DNA of 64,000 nt from contig NZ_FMDM01000007.1 in NCBI RefSeq assembly GCF_900090105.1, forward strand, positions 62,001-126,000. The letters are read 5' to 3'. The notes beneath the pieces are model-generated. The model was not told the DNA's origin, did no database searches, and saw nothing but the letters and a program-made list of their open reading frames with translations. This DNA comes from Micromonospora humi. GTDB taxonomy: Bacteria > Actinomycetota > Actinomycetes > Mycobacteriales > Micromonosporaceae. A program made the translations under genes and the position numbers. This document shows, one piece after another, positions 17,016 through 27,231 of this stretch (position 1 is the first letter of the stretch; every line of letters starts with the position of its first letter).

Positions 17016-17597
17016 TCAAGCGGTCCTGATCACAGGCTCGCCCACCAGCCGCACCCCGGCGCCGTCCAGCGCCCGCAGCGCCACGTCGAGCGTCTCCGGC
17101 GCGACGGCGGCGGTCAGCTCCAGCAGCACCGTGGTGCGGAAGCCCTCCCGGGCGGCGTCCAGCGCGGTCGCCCGCACGCAGTGGTCGGTGGCGATGCCGA
17201 CCACGTCGACCCGGTCCACGTCGTGGCGGCGCAGCCAGTCGGCCAGGCACTCGCCGTCGGGCGCGTGCCCCTCGAAGCCGGAGTACGCGGCCGCGTGCTC
17301 GCCCTTGTGGAAGATCGCCTCGACCCGGCCGGTCGCCAGCTCCGGGTGGAACTCGGAGCCGGACGTGCCGACCACGCAGTGCCGGGGCCAGGAGTCGACG
17401 AAGTCCGGCGGGTCGCCGAAGTGCGCCCCCGGGTCGACGTGGTAGTCCTTCGTCGCGACCACGTGGTCCCAGCGGTCGGGCTCGGCGGCGAGCAGCCGGG
17501 AGATGCCACCGGCCACCCCGGCCCCGCCGCCGACCGCGAGGGAACCGCCCTCGCAGAAGTCGTTCTGCACGTCCACGATGATCAAGGCGTTCGCCAT
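17016..17597 (-). CDS. pncA: Nicotinamidase (isochorismatase superfamily)
   Basis: Hydrolyses nicotinamide to nicotinate and ammonia in the NAD salvage pathway. The 193 residues carry the full catalytic triad: Asp9 in ALIIVDVQNDF, Lys98 in AIFHKGEH, Cys140 in GIATDHCVRATA. The metal-binding set is Asp51, His53 and His59 (KDYHVDPGAHF) and His73. It is 15 bases downstream of pncB, the enzyme that uses its product, so the two form an operon. Confidence 0.95.
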   Translation of the reverse strand: MANALIIVDVQNDFCEGGSLAVGGGAGVAGGISRLLAAEPDRWDHVVATKDYHVDPGAHFGDPPDFVDSWPRHCVVGTSGSEFHPELATGRVEAIFHKGEHAAAYSGFEGHAPDGECLADWLRRHDVDRVDVVGIATDHCVRATALDAAREGFRTTVLLELTAAVAPETLDVALRALDGAGVRLVGEPVIRTA

Positions 17598-17612
17598 CTG
17601 GTCGGTCCCTTC

Positions 17613-18899
17613 TCAGGTCGCGGGTACGACGGTCACCGGCACGGCCGGGTCGCCGCCGGAGAGCTTGAGCCCCTCCCACGGGATGGAGATCAGGCACTCT
17701 CGCAGGTGTTCCCGGGACTCGTCCAGCGTCGGCAGCGCCACCGGCTCGCCCGACACCACGTACGAGTGCTGGAGCAGCCGGTCGTTGGGCTGCCGGTCCG
17801 GCACGCCCTGCGGCACGATGACCTCCTCGGTGGCGGTGCCGGTCGGCTTGTGCCGGCGGACGGCCACCTTCCGGCCGCCGATGGTGGCCTTGTGCTCGGA
17901 GCGCTTGACCACCGGGCGCCCCTCCACCTCGACCAGCTTGTAGACCAGGCCGGCGGTGGGCGCGCCCGAGCCGGTGACCACGGCGGTACCGGCGCCGTAC
18001 ATGTCCACCGGCTCGGCGGCGAGCGACGCGATCGCGTACTCGTCCAGGTCGCCCGAGACGATGATCTTCGTCTCGGTGGCGCCGAGCGAGTCGAGCAGCT
18101 CGCGGGACTGCTGGGCGATCACCGCGAGGTCACCCGAGTCGATCCGGACCGCCCGCAGCTCCGGGCCGGCCACCGCGATGGCGTTGCGGATGCCCTGGGC
18201 GATGTCGTACGTGTCGACCAGCAGCGTGGTGTCCTTGCCCAGCGTCGCCACCTGGGACGCGAACGCCGCCCGCTCGTCGTCGTGCAGCAGCGTGAAGGCG
18301 TGCGCGGCGGTGCCCGCGGTCGGGATGCCGTAGCGCTGCCCGGCGGCCAGGTTGGAGGTGAACCGGAAGCCGGCCAGGTAGGCCGAGCGGGCGGCGGCCA
18401 CCGCGGCCTCCTCGTGTGCCCGGCGGGAGCCCATCTCGATCAACGCGCGGCCCCGGGCGGCGGTGACCATCCGGGCCGCCGCGGCGGCGACCGCGCAGTC
18501 ATGGTTGAGCACCGACAGCACCAGCGTCTCCAGCACCACGCACTCGGCGAACGTGCCGGAGACGGTGAGGATCGGCGAGCCGGGGAAGAACAGCTCGCCC
18601 TCGGCGTAGCCGTCGACGTCACCGGTGAACCGGTAGTCGGCGAGCCACTGCGCGGCCCGGTCGTCGGCCACGCCGGTGCGGCGGAGGAAGTCGATCTCGG
18701 CCGGGTCGAACCGGAAGTCGCGGATCATGTCGACGAGTCGGCCGGTGCCGGCGACCACGCCGTATCGCCGGCCGGCCGGCAGCCGCCGGCTGAACACCTC
18801 GAAGACGCAGCGGCGGTCGGCCGTGCCGTCCCGCAGCGCGGCGCTGACCATGGTCAGCTCGTATTGGTCGGTCAGCAGCGCGGGGCGAAGGGTGCTCAC
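17613..18899 (-). CDS. pncB: Nicotinate phosphoribosyltransferase
   Basis: Makes nicotinate mononucleotide from nicotinate and PRPP, using ATP. The 428 residues match the actinobacterial PncB1-like form: LLTDQYELTMVSAALRDG at the start, FEVFSRRLPAGRRYGVVAG, the MGSRRAHEEAA segment, LLVDTYDIAQGIRNAI, and RIDSGDL with ISGDLDEY-like (VSGDLDEY) phosphoribosyl-binding strands. It is upstream of pncA in the same operon. In M. tuberculosis pncB1 (Rv1330c) also precedes clpS and the cysO-cysM genes, and the same neighbourhood is seen here, interrupted by two extra genes. Confidence 0.95.
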   Translation of the reverse strand: MSTLRPALLTDQYELTMVSAALRDGTADRRCVFEVFSRRLPAGRRYGVVAGTGRLVDMIRDFRFDPAEIDFLRRTGVADDRAAQWLADYRFTGDVDGYAEGELFFPGSPILTVSGTFAECVVLETLVLSVLNHDCAVAAAAARMVTAARGRALIEMGSRRAHEEAAVAAARSAYLAGFRFTSNLAAGQRYGIPTAGTAAHAFTLLHDDERAAFASQVATLGKDTTLLVDTYDIAQGIRNAIAVAGPELRAVRIDSGDLAVIAQQSRELLDSLGATETKIIVSGDLDEYAIASLAAEPVDMYGAGTAVVTGSGAPTAGLVYKLVEVEGRPVVKRSEHKATIGGRKVAVRRHKPTGTATEEVIVPQGVPDRQPNDRLLQHSYVVSGEPVALPTLDESREHLRECLISIPWEGLKLSGGDPAVPVTVVPAT

Positions 18900-18915
18900 C
18901 GCCCCAGCCTAGAGT

Positions 18916-21588
18916 TCAGGCCGGATCCGTGCCGTCGTGCCCCGGCATCGACCGCAGCGCGGCCCCCAGCTCGCTACGGCGGGTGACGCCCAGCTTGCTG
19001 TAGACCCGCTGGAGGTGGTTCTCCACCGTGCGGGTGGAGAGGTAGAGCCGCTCGGCGATGGCGCGGCTGGTCAGCCCCCCGGCGGCCAGGTGGGCGATCT
19101 CCCACTCCCGGTCGCTGAGCGCCGGGCGCAGCAGCCGCAGGGCCGGGGTGGAGATGTCGTCGCAACGGCGCAGCAGGCCGGCGAGGCGCTCCCGGGCCGG
19201 CCCGGTCGCGCCGACCCGCGCGTCGCGCATCCGGCACAGCGCCATCGCGGTCGCCTCGGCCGCGTAGACGACCAGCTCCCGGTCGGCGAACCCGTCGGCC
19301 ACCGCGAGCAGGTCGTCCGGTGAGCCGTCGAGCGCGGCCCGGCCGTAGCGGGCGACCAGCGGCGGCAGCACGCCGTCGATCTGCTCGGAGAGCTCCGCCA
19401 GGCGCTGCGCCACGCTGCGCCGGCCCCCGTCCGTGCAGGTCGGCCCGACCGGCGCGGCGGCCTGGTCGAGCCGGACCAGGTCGAGCAGGACGAGCAGCTC
19501 GTGGCCGGCGAGGCCGTCCTCGCGCAGCCGGTCGGCCAGCGCGCAGAGGTGCTTGGTGGCGCCCGGCAGGTCGCCGGCCGCCGCCTGCGTCGCCCCGCGG
19601 GCCTGCTCCAGCCACGGGTAGAGGACGGCCATCCCGGGCGCGTGCGTCCGGTCCGCCTCGGCCATCGCCTCGGTGGCGTGGACCGCGTCCCCGCGCAGCG
19701 CGGCGGCCTGCGCGCGTTCGGCGTGGGCCAGGCCGGCGTACACCCGGCTGGTGGCGAGCACCGCGCAGGCGCCCAGGCTGGTCTTGAGCGCGTCGTCGCC
19801 GCGCCCGCGCAGCCGCGCCGCGTACGCCTGGAGGATGGCCAGGTAGCCGGTGCCGAGCCGGAAGTCGCCGGCGCCGGCGAGGCCGGCGAACTCGTCGGCG
19901 ACGATCTCGTCGATGCCGGTCAGGTCACCGGAGAGCGCCAGCCGGGTGCCCCGGGCCAGCTCCATGGCGAGCTGGAGGTAGGGCATGTCGGACCGCCAGC
20001 ACGCCGCCTCGGCCTGCACCCGGGCGATCGCGGTGGCGCTGCGCCGGTATTGTCCCTGGCCGGCCTGCAGGTGGGCGAGTGTGCACCGGGCCAGTTCCCG
20101 GGCCGCCATCGGGGCGGCCGGGCGGTCCAGCACCTCTTGGGCCAGCCGCACCGCGACGTCGATGTCCAGCCGGTGCAACCGCATGATGGCCTCGAAGGCG
20201 CGGACCCGGGCCCGGTCGGCGGGATCGGTCAGTTCCTCGCCCCGGGCGGCGATCTCCTCCACCGTGGACTCCCGGTTGAGCCCCCAGTAGCTGACCATGC
20301 CCCGGACGGTCAGCCAGCGGCTGCGTCGCCGGTCGTCCCGGATCTCTCCGGCGACCTGGTCGAGCACCCGGATCGCCTCCTCCGGACGGTCACCGAACAT
20401 CAGGATGGTGGCGAGCAGCTCCGCCGCGTCCGTGCCGCCGCCGGCCTCCAGCGCGGCCCGGGCCAGCCGGGTGGCCAGCGGCACGTCGTACCGACCGAAG
20501 GCCTGCACGGCCGCGTCGAGCAGCAGCGCGACGTTCTGCGCCGTACCCGAGTCGAGCCGCCAGACCGCGACCCGCAGCAGGTCGTCCCGGCGGCGCTTGC
20601 CGACCTGCTCCAGCAGCCCGGCGAGGGTGGCCTGGAGCCGCCGGGTGCGGCTGACCGGGCACTGGCGGCGCATCACCTCGCCGTAGAGCGGGTGGGCCAG
20701 GCGGACGTTGAGCCGCCGGTCGTCGCGGACCATCGCGATGAGCCCGCGTTCCTCGGCGACCTCCACATCGGTCGGCTCGACCGCCTTCTCCAGCAGTTGC
20801 AGGCCCAGCGGCTCGCCGAAGGCGACCAGCTCCACCACCGCCCGCACCCCGGGGGTGAGCTGGCCGATCCGGGTGTCGATCAGGTCGGTGAGGCTGGGTG
20901 CCAGCTCCAGTCGGCCGGTCCACTTCCAGATCCCGTACGTGCGCCGGAGCTCGCCGTCGGCGGCCAGCACCAGCTCGCGCAGCAGCAGCGGGTTGCCGGC
21001 GGAGAGCCGGAACAGCCGGTCGGAGGAGCCGGCGTCGACCGGGCCGCCGAGGATCGCGGCGAGCAGGCCGGTGGTCTCGCTGCGGCCGAGCGGCCCCAGC
21101 TCGACCAGCTCGACCAGGTCGTCGGTCCACAGGGCGCGGATCGGCAGCGGGATCTGCTCGCCGTTGCGCAGCGTTCCGATGACCGTGGCGTTCTCCGAGC
21201 GGGCGATCAGGTGCACCAGCGCGGCCGACGGCGGATCGAGCAGGTGCGCGTCGTCGACGGCGAGCACGATGGGCCGGCCGGCGGCCTGCTCCTGGAGCAG
21301 GTCCACCGCCCAGCGCAGGATCCCGGCGGGGGAGAGGCCCTGCGGCTGCGGGGCGGGAAGCACCTGGACCAGCCCGCCGAACGGAAGGGCGGCGGTGGTG
21401 GCGCTGGCCGCGACCGACCAGATCGCGTGCCGTTCGGGGGAGAGCGCGGCCACCCCCTCGCGCAGCAGCCGGCTCTTGCCGACGCCCGCGTCGCCGCTGA
21501 AGAACAGCCCGCGCCCGTCCGGGCCACCGACCGCCGACAACAGACGGTTGAGTTCATCCGTTCGGCCGACGAACTCCCACCTGGTCAT
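18916..21588 (-). CDS. Large LuxR-family ATPase transcriptional regulator (LAL-like)
   Basis: An 890-residue ATP-dependent transcription factor. The AAA domain has a Walker A motif at 32-39 (SGDAGVGKSRLL) and a Walker B-like ending VLAVDDAHLLDPPSAALVH. The middle (about 300-800) is a helical TPR-like region rich in Ala and Leu. The C-terminus (about 815-885) is a LuxR-type helix-turn-helix (LSDREWEIAHLAAGGLTSRAIAERLYLSTRTVENHLQRVYSKLG, in part). ATG 21588 is chosen because MTRWEFVGRTDEL is the usual family start. It is divergent from the GTPase-like gene at 21786 and so a candidate regulator of it. The inducing ligand is unknown. Confidence 0.92.
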   Translation of the reverse strand: MTRWEFVGRTDELNRLLSAVGGPDGRGLFFSGDAGVGKSRLLREGVAALSPERHAIWSVAASATTAALPFGGLVQVLPAPQPQGLSPAGILRWAVDLLQEQAAGRPIVLAVDDAHLLDPPSAALVHLIARSENATVIGTLRNGEQIPLPIRALWTDDLVELVELGPLGRSETTGLLAAILGGPVDAGSSDRLFRLSAGNPLLLRELVLAADGELRRTYGIWKWTGRLELAPSLTDLIDTRIGQLTPGVRAVVELVAFGEPLGLQLLEKAVEPTDVEVAEERGLIAMVRDDRRLNVRLAHPLYGEVMRRQCPVSRTRRLQATLAGLLEQVGKRRRDDLLRVAVWRLDSGTAQNVALLLDAAVQAFGRYDVPLATRLARAALEAGGGTDAAELLATILMFGDRPEEAIRVLDQVAGEIRDDRRRSRWLTVRGMVSYWGLNRESTVEEIAARGEELTDPADRARVRAFEAIMRLHRLDIDVAVRLAQEVLDRPAAPMAARELARCTLAHLQAGQGQYRRSATAIARVQAEAACWRSDMPYLQLAMELARGTRLALSGDLTGIDEIVADEFAGLAGAGDFRLGTGYLAILQAYAARLRGRGDDALKTSLGACAVLATSRVYAGLAHAERAQAAALRGDAVHATEAMAEADRTHAPGMAVLYPWLEQARGATQAAAGDLPGATKHLCALADRLREDGLAGHELLVLLDLVRLDQAAAPVGPTCTDGGRRSVAQRLAELSEQIDGVLPPLVARYGRAALDGSPDDLLAVADGFADRELVVYAAEATAMALCRMRDARVGATGPARERLAGLLRRCDDISTPALRLLRPALSDREWEIAHLAAGGLTSRAIAERLYLSTRTVENHLQRVYSKLGVTRRSELGAALRSMPGHDGTDPA

Positions 21589-21785
21589 CGGTGCAGCATA
21601 TCGATGGGATGCCGTCCGCGTGCGCGTCGTCACGCAGTGAAGTTGAGTAATCCGTCCATTACTCGTGAGTACCGGATGTGTTCGTTGTCGGATGCACGAC
21701 ACCCGTAGGCTTCCGATATCCCCTTTGGCCAGGGAAAATCCGCGACCGGGCTGATGCGCCGGCCGCCTGACCGGGAGGCCACCTG

Positions 21786-23348
21786 ATGAAGCCAGGTCCA
21801 CTCCCCTCGGTCGACGTGCCCGATCCGGGCGGGCGCGCCGAGCCGTCACGGTGCGCCCCGCTGCCGGCCCGGCTCGGTCTGACCGACCCGGGGCCGGGCG
21901 AGCCGCTCGCCGTCGTCGTGGCCGGGCCGGCCGGCGCGGGCCGGCGTGAGCTGATCGCCGGCCTGCTCGGGGCGGATCCCGGCACGCTCGTCGTGCCCGC
22001 CGGGAGCTACCTGCTGGTCAACCACGCCAAGGTCGCCACCCGCGCCGCGTACGTGCCCGGCTACCGCCAGCCGCACGCCTACGGCGCCGATCCGCTCGCC
22101 GCCGGCCCGGCGCTGGCCCGACCGCCGCGCCGGGTCGAGCTCAGCCTGCCCGACCCGCTCCTGCGGCACTTCGCGGTGCTCGACCCGCCGGACACCGCCA
22201 CCCTCGGCGTGGCCGGCGGCCTGGTGCTGCGGGACGCCGTGGGCCGGGCCGGCGCGCTGCTCTTCGTGATCTCCGCCGACCAGGCCTTCAGCGCGGCCGA
22301 GCTGCACCTGCTGGCCGAGGTGGCGCGGGCCCGCGTCGCGGTGTTCTTCGCCGTCACCCCCGGCGTGACCGGCTGGGCGGCGCCGGCGGACGGCGCGACG
22401 GCGGAGGGCACGGGGGCGTCCGTGCCGTCGCCCGCCCGATCCGGCCCGCCCGGCCCCGCCGGTCGGCTCGACCCGGTGGCGGTCTCCATCGCGGCCCACC
22501 GTGCGGCGTTGCTGGCCGCGGTTCCCGCGCTCGCCTCGGCCCGGTGGTTCGCGGCCCGGCGGTCCGAGCTGCCGAACCTGCGCCGCGCGCTGGTCGGGTG
22601 GGCCGCCGACGAAGGGCTGCGCCGAGCCAGCGCCCGGCCGCCCGAGCCGCCCGGCGCGCACGGCCGGGTGCCGGTGCTGGCCGGCGTCGACCCGGCCGAC
22701 CTGGCCGACCGGATCGACCGCCAGGCCCGGTCCTGCGCCCAGCGGATCCGCCAGCACCTCGCGCTGGAGCTGGCCAACATCCACCTCCGGGTGGTGCAGG
22801 AGATCGTCTTCGGGGTCGGTTGCGCCGGCCTTCCGCAGCTGCTCGACCGCGAGCTGGAGGCGGTGTCGATGCTCGCCACCGCGCAGTGCGACGAGGCGGT
22901 CCGCGGCATCGTCGACGACGCCGCCGCGCGGGTCTTCGGAGCGCCGCTCGCCGAGGGCGTGCGCCTGCGGATCACCCGCGCGGTGCGCTGGGGCCTCGCC
23001 GACCACCCGGACGGTCAGGAGCTGGACCGCGTGCTCCTGGTCACCAGCACGGCCGGGGTCGCCGGGCTGACCGGCACCGGCGCGCTGGACGCGCTGGCCG
23101 GGCTGCCCGCCGCCGAGCGTGACGAGGTGCTCCCACCGATCGGTGTGGCGCTCAACGGCGGGTGCTGGCAGCACTGGCGGGCACCCGGCAACGACGATCC
23201 GAACGTGGCCCGGTCCTGGGCGCAGCGCGCGCTGCGCGAAGTCGAACTCGAACTGTCCCGCGAGGTGTCCCGCCGCTTCGAGGTGATCCGTCTCTCGCTG
23301 GGCGTGGTGCTCGCCGATGCTGTCGACCACGGCATCCTGCTGGCCTGA
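21786..23348 (+). CDS. Dynamin-like protein with degenerate GTPase motifs
   Basis: A 520-residue protein. A P-loop-like [10 protein letters not shown] (47-56) lacks the conserved Lys-Ser of GTPases; a switch-like strand [17 protein letters not shown] (near 130) takes the place of Dx[22 protein letters not shown] and [14 protein letters not shown] continue the fold, but the NKxD base-specificity motif is absent. After a Pro/Ala linker (200-225) comes a long helical region (230-520) like the stalk of bacterial dynamin-like proteins. GTP binding may be lost. It is probably controlled by the divergent LuxR-type regulator, and a hairpin terminator follows. Function unknown. Confidence 0.65.
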   Translation: MKPGPLPSVDVPDPGGRAEPSRCAPLPARLGLTDPGPGEPLAVVVAGPAGAGRRELIAGLLGADPGTLVVPAGSYLLVNHAKVATRAAYVPGYRQPHAYGADPLAAGPALARPPRRVELSLPDPLLRHFAVLDPPDTATLGVAGGLVLRDAVGRAGALLFVISADQAFSAAELHLLAEVARARVAVFFAVTPGVTGWAAPADGATAEGTGASVPSPARSGPPGPAGRLDPVAVSIAAHRAALLAAVPALASARWFAARRSELPNLRRALVGWAADEGLRRASARPPEPPGAHGRVPVLAGVDPADLADRIDRQARSCAQRIRQHLALELANIHLRVVQEIVFGVGCAGLPQLLDRELEAVSMLATAQCDEAVRGIVDDAAARVFGAPLAEGVRLRITRAVRWGLADHPDGQELDRVLLVTSTAGVAGLTGTGALDALAGLPAAERDEVLPPIGVALNGGCWQHWRAPGNDDPNVARSWAQRALREVELELSREVSRRFEVIRLSLGVVLADAVDHGILLA

Positions 23349-23359
23349 GACCGGGGCCG

Positions 23360-23385
23360 CCGCGCGGGCTCCCGGGCCCGCGCGG
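23360..23385 (+). terminator. Hairpin terminator after the GTPase-like gene
   Basis: A 10-base-pair perfect stem (CCGCGCGGGC with its complement) and a 6-base loop, 11 bases after the stop codon. Confidence 0.65.
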
Positions 23386-23463
23386 GCGGTCCGGGCGGGC
23401 GATCCCGACCGCCGCGCCGTTCCGGTTCATCGGTTCGGCGGATCCGGTGGCACGATGGGAGGC

Positions 23464-23754
23464 ATGGCGGCTCCACAGGTTGCGCCGGTCGAGACGCCGG
23501 ACACCGAAGAGGTGCCGGTCTCCGACCGGCCATGGGTGACCATCGTCTGGGACGATCCGGTCAACCTGATGACGTACGTGACCTGGGTTTTCCAGAAGCT
23601 GTTCGGATACAGCCGGGAGAAGGCGGAGCAGCTCATGCTGGACGTGCACCACAAGGGCAAGGCGGTGGTCTCCAGCGGGGCCCGGGAGCGGATGGAGCAC
23701 GACGCGGCGCAGCTGCACGCGTACGGGCTGTGGGCGACCGTGGAGCGGTCGTGA
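23464..23754 (+). CDS. clpS: ATP-dependent Clp protease adaptor ClpS
   Basis: Delivers N-end-rule substrates to the ClpAP/ClpCP protease. The 96 residues have a disordered start ([12 protein letters not shown]) and the ClpS core: [27 protein letters not shown] with the conserved Asp-Asp-Pro and Thr, [11 protein letters not shown] with the ClpA-contact His, and [20 protein letters not shown]. The start could also be the in-frame ATG at 23455, because the GGGAGG lies too close to 23464. Its stop overlaps the DUF2017 gene by 4 bases (GTGA), matching the Rv1331-Rv1332 pair. Confidence 0.93.
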   Translation: MAAPQVAPVETPDTEEVPVSDRPWVTIVWDDPVNLMTYVTWVFQKLFGYSREKAEQLMLDVHHKGKAVVSSGARERMEHDAAQLHAYGLWATVERS

Positions 23755-24254
23755 GCATGTTCCGCCGTCGGGCCGACCGCTACGTGGCCAGTTTCGCCGT
23801 CGATGAGGTGCGGGTGCTGCGCAAGGTCGCCACCGAGGTGGTCGGCCTGCTGACCGACGGCTTCGACCACGGCGACCCGGTGGTCGGCCGGCTCTTCCCC
23901 GAGGTCTATCCGGACGACGACGCCGGCACCGCCGAGTTCCGCCGCTACACCGAGGGCGACCTGAAGACCGCGAAGATCGACCAGGCCGGCGCGATCCTCG
24001 CCGCGCTGCCCGACGGTGACGCCGGCGGCGAGGTGCGGCTCGACGCCGAGGCGGCCGAGGCGTGGCTGCGGGCGCTCAACGACGCCCGGCTGGCGATGGG
24101 CGTCCGGCTGGAGATCAAGGACGGCACCGACCTGGGTGAGGAGCTCGACGACGCGGTCGCCACCGACCCGGCGTCGTCCCGGGTGTTCCAACTGTCGGTC
24201 TACGCCTATCTCGGATATCTGCAGGAGTCCCTGCTCAACGCGCTCATCGACTGA
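23751..24254 (+). CDS. DUF2017 family protein
   Basis: A 167-residue cytosolic protein conserved next to clpS in actinobacteria (M. tuberculosis Rv1332). It starts [24 protein letters not shown] (after a GTG-Ser), has an acidic middle ([16 protein letters not shown]) and ends with a helical domain ([41 protein letters not shown]). The constant pairing with ClpS suggests a role in regulated proteolysis, but no activity is known. The GTG at 23751 overlaps the clpS stop and is preceded by GGAG; ATG 23757 is the alternative. Confidence 0.9.
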   Translation: MSMFRRRADRYVASFAVDEVRVLRKVATEVVGLLTDGFDHGDPVVGRLFPEVYPDDDAGTAEFRRYTEGDLKTAKIDQAGAILAALPDGDAGGEVRLDAEAAEAWLRALNDARLAMGVRLEIKDGTDLGEELDDAVATDPASSRVFQLSVYAYLGYLQESLLNALID

Positions 24255-24309
24255 GTGGTGACGGTCGCCACCTCGCCGCCCGGGACGGCCAGGCGCTAGG
24301 CTGGTCGGC

Positions 24310-24798
24310 GTGCTGAGCATCGACCGGTCGATCATCGACGCGATCGTCGCCCACGCGCGTCGGGACCACCCGGACGAGGCGTGCGGCGTGGTCGCCGGCC
24401 CCGTCGGCGGCGACACCCCGACCCGGCACATCCCGATGGAGAACGCCGCCCGCTCCATGACGTTCTACGAGTTCGACTCGATGGAGCAGCTGCGGGTGTG
24501 GCGCGAGATGGACGACCGCGACGAGGAACCGGTCGTCATCTACCACTCGCACACCGCGACGGAGGCCTACCCGTCCCGCACGGACATCTCCTTCGCCGGC
24601 GAGCCGGGTGCGCACTACCTGCTCGTCTCGACGCGCGAGCCCGACACCGAGGAGATCCGGTCCTTCCGGATCGTCGACGGCGTCGTGGCCGAGGAACCGG
24701 TCGAGATCGTGGACGCCGCCGTGGATCCGAACGCCGTCCAGTCCTACATGTTCGGGCAGAGCCCGGCGACGGTCGACTACGAGTGTTCCGGCCGCTGA
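24310..24798 (+). CDS. mec: JAMM metalloprotease (Mec family, CysO-cysteine hydrolase)
   Basis: Zinc peptidase that in M. tuberculosis (Rv1334) releases cysteine from the C-terminus of CysO-Cys. The 162 residues have the complete JAMM set: Glu23 in HPDEACGVV, His79-Ser-His81 and Asp92 in YHSHTATEAYPSRTD. GTG start at 24310. It is the first gene of the mec-cysO-cysM set. Because CysO here carries residues after its Gly-Gly, this protease may also be needed to mature the carrier (inference from JAMM enzymes that trim ThiS-like proteins). Confidence 0.93.
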   Translation: MLSIDRSIIDAIVAHARRDHPDEACGVVAGPVGGDTPTRHIPMENAARSMTFYEFDSMEQLRVWREMDDRDEEPVVIYHSHTATEAYPSRTDISFAGEPGAHYLLVSTREPDTEEIRSFRIVDGVVAEEPVEIVDAAVDPNAVQSYMFGQSPATVDYECSGR

Positions 24799-24870
24799 CC
24801 CCCAGCGCACCGGCACGCCCTCTTCCTTCCCGTCACCCGGCACGATCCTGAACGAGGAGCACCAGACACC

Positions 24871-25218
24871 ATGGCCATCGAGGTTCGCATCCCCACCATC
24901 CTGCGCAGCTACACCGGCGGCGCGAAGGTCGTCGAGGGCAGCGGCGACACGCTCGCCGACCTGCTCACCGACCTGGACTCCCGGCACGCCGGCCTGCGCG
25001 GCCGGCTGGTCACCGACGCCGGCGCGCTGCACCGGTTCGTCAACGTCTACGTCAACGACGAGGACGTCCGCTTCCTGGGCGCGCTCGACGCGAAGCTCAA
25101 CGACGGCGACAGCGTGACCATCCTGCCGGCGGTGGCCGGCGGCGCGTTCGGCTTCGCCGCGGCAGCGGCGATCGCCTCGCACGCGGTCTCGGCGCGCGCC
25201 ACCGCCGCCGCCCGCTAG
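24871..25218 (+). CDS. cysO: CysO/ThiS-like sulfur carrier with a C-terminal extension
   Basis: Ubiquitin-fold sulfur carrier for cysteine synthesis. It shows the CysO signature IPTILRSYTGGAKVV, the core RFVNVYVNDEDVRFL and the terminal SVTILPAVAGG. In the characterised CysO proteins the chain ends at this Gly-Gly so that a thiocarboxylate can form. Here Gly90-Gly91 is followed by 24 more residues (AFGFAAAAAIASHAV and onward to 115), and there is no stop at the expected place. The tail must be removed for the known chemistry. ATG 24871 is preceded by GAGGAG. Next to mec (upstream) and cysM (9-base gap). Confidence 0.92.
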   Translation: MAIEVRIPTILRSYTGGAKVVEGSGDTLADLLTDLDSRHAGLRGRLVTDAGALHRFVNVYVNDEDVRFLGALDAKLNDGDSVTILPAVAGGAFGFAAAAAIASHAVSARATAAAR

Positions 25219-26193
<975 letters not shown>

Positions 26194-26206
26194 CGGCCCG
26201 TGATGG

Positions 26207-26236
26207 TCCGGCCGGTGGGAAGCCCCGCCGGCCGGA
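26207..26236 (+). terminator. Hairpin terminator after cysM
   Basis: A 9-base-pair stem (TCCGGCCGG with its complement) and a 12-base loop, 13 bases after the cysM stop. The rest of the gap to 26418 shows no gene; it should hold the promoter of the next gene. Confidence 0.55.
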
Positions 26237-26418
26237 TCGCCGCGTTGTCCCGGATCCGGACGTGTATGGGTGTCACGTTGATGACAACTTCCGGTAGATG
26301 ATTCTTGCCCGACCGGGCCGCCGCGTAGGCTGCGCAGCGTGGCGAGCGCGTCGGTGGAGATCAACGGCGGGGCGGCTGCCGATGCGTCGACTACCCAGTG
26401 TGAGATCGAGGCAACCGG

Positions 26419-27165
26419 ATGCGACTGACCGTCCTCGGCTGCGCGGGCAGCTTCCCGGGCCCTGAGTCCCCCTGCTCCGCCTACCTGCTCGAGGCGGACG
26501 GCTTCCGCCTTCTGATCGACTTCGGGCCGGGCTCGCTCTCCACGCTCCAGCGTTACGTCGGGCTGCACTCGCCCGACGCGGTGCTCCTCACCCACCTGCA
26601 CTGCGACCACATGCTCGACGCGGTGTCCTACGTCGTGGTGCGCCGCTACGCGCCGGACGGCCCCTACCCGCCGCTGCCGATGTACGCGCCGTCCGGCGCG
26701 CCGGACCGGCTGGCCGCCGCGTACGGGCAGGAGGACGCCACGGTCGAGGACGTCTACCAGTTCTACGGCCTGCAGCCGGGCACCTTCCCGATCGGCCCGT
26801 TCACCGCGACGGTCGACCGGATGAACCACCCGATCGAGACGTACGGGGTGCGGCTGGAGCACGGCGGCCGGGTGTTCTGCTACTCGTCGGACACCGCGCC
26901 CTGCGAGGCGTTGCTGCGCCTGGCCCAGGGCGCCGACGCGTTCCTCTGCGAGGCCAGCTACATGGACGGGGTGGAGAACCCGCCGGATCTGCACCTGACC
27001 GGCCGGGAGGCCGGCGAGGCGGCCACCAAGGCGGGCGTGGGCCGGCTGCTGCTCACCCATCTCGTCGCGGCCTGGGGCAGCGAGTCGCAGACCGTGGAGT
27101 CGGCGACCGGGGCGTACGCGGGGCCGATCGAGGTGGTCCGCGCCGGCGCCGGCTACGACGTCTGA
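26419..27165 (+). CDS. Metallo-beta-lactamase-fold hydrolase, Rv1339-like (atypical cAMP phosphodiesterase)
   Basis: A 248-residue two-metal hydrolase. The zinc motif is H59-L-H61-C-D63-H64 in LLTHLHCDHMLD, with further ligands in DRMNHPIETYG, FCYSSDTAPC and LLLTHLVAAWG. It occupies the position of Rv1339 before rph, and Rv1339 has been described as an atypical class II cyclic-AMP phosphodiesterase, so cAMP turnover is a reasonable but indirect prediction. Compared with mycobacteria, the rhomboid and murI genes usually found just upstream are missing. Confidence 0.85.
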   Translation: MRLTVLGCAGSFPGPESPCSAYLLEADGFRLLIDFGPGSLSTLQRYVGLHSPDAVLLTHLHCDHMLDAVSYVVVRRYAPDGPYPPLPMYAPSGAPDRLAAAYGQEDATVEDVYQFYGLQPGTFPIGPFTATVDRMNHPIETYGVRLEHGGRVFCYSSDTAPCEALLRLAQGADAFLCEASYMDGVENPPDLHLTGREAGEAATKAGVGRLLLTHLVAAWGSESQTVESATGAYAGPIEVVRAGAGYDV

Positions 27166-27231
27166 CGGCACGGTCGCCGGCCGGCGGGCACCGGCAGGCG
27201 GCACGATCGACGCACCGCATAGGGTGCAGGC

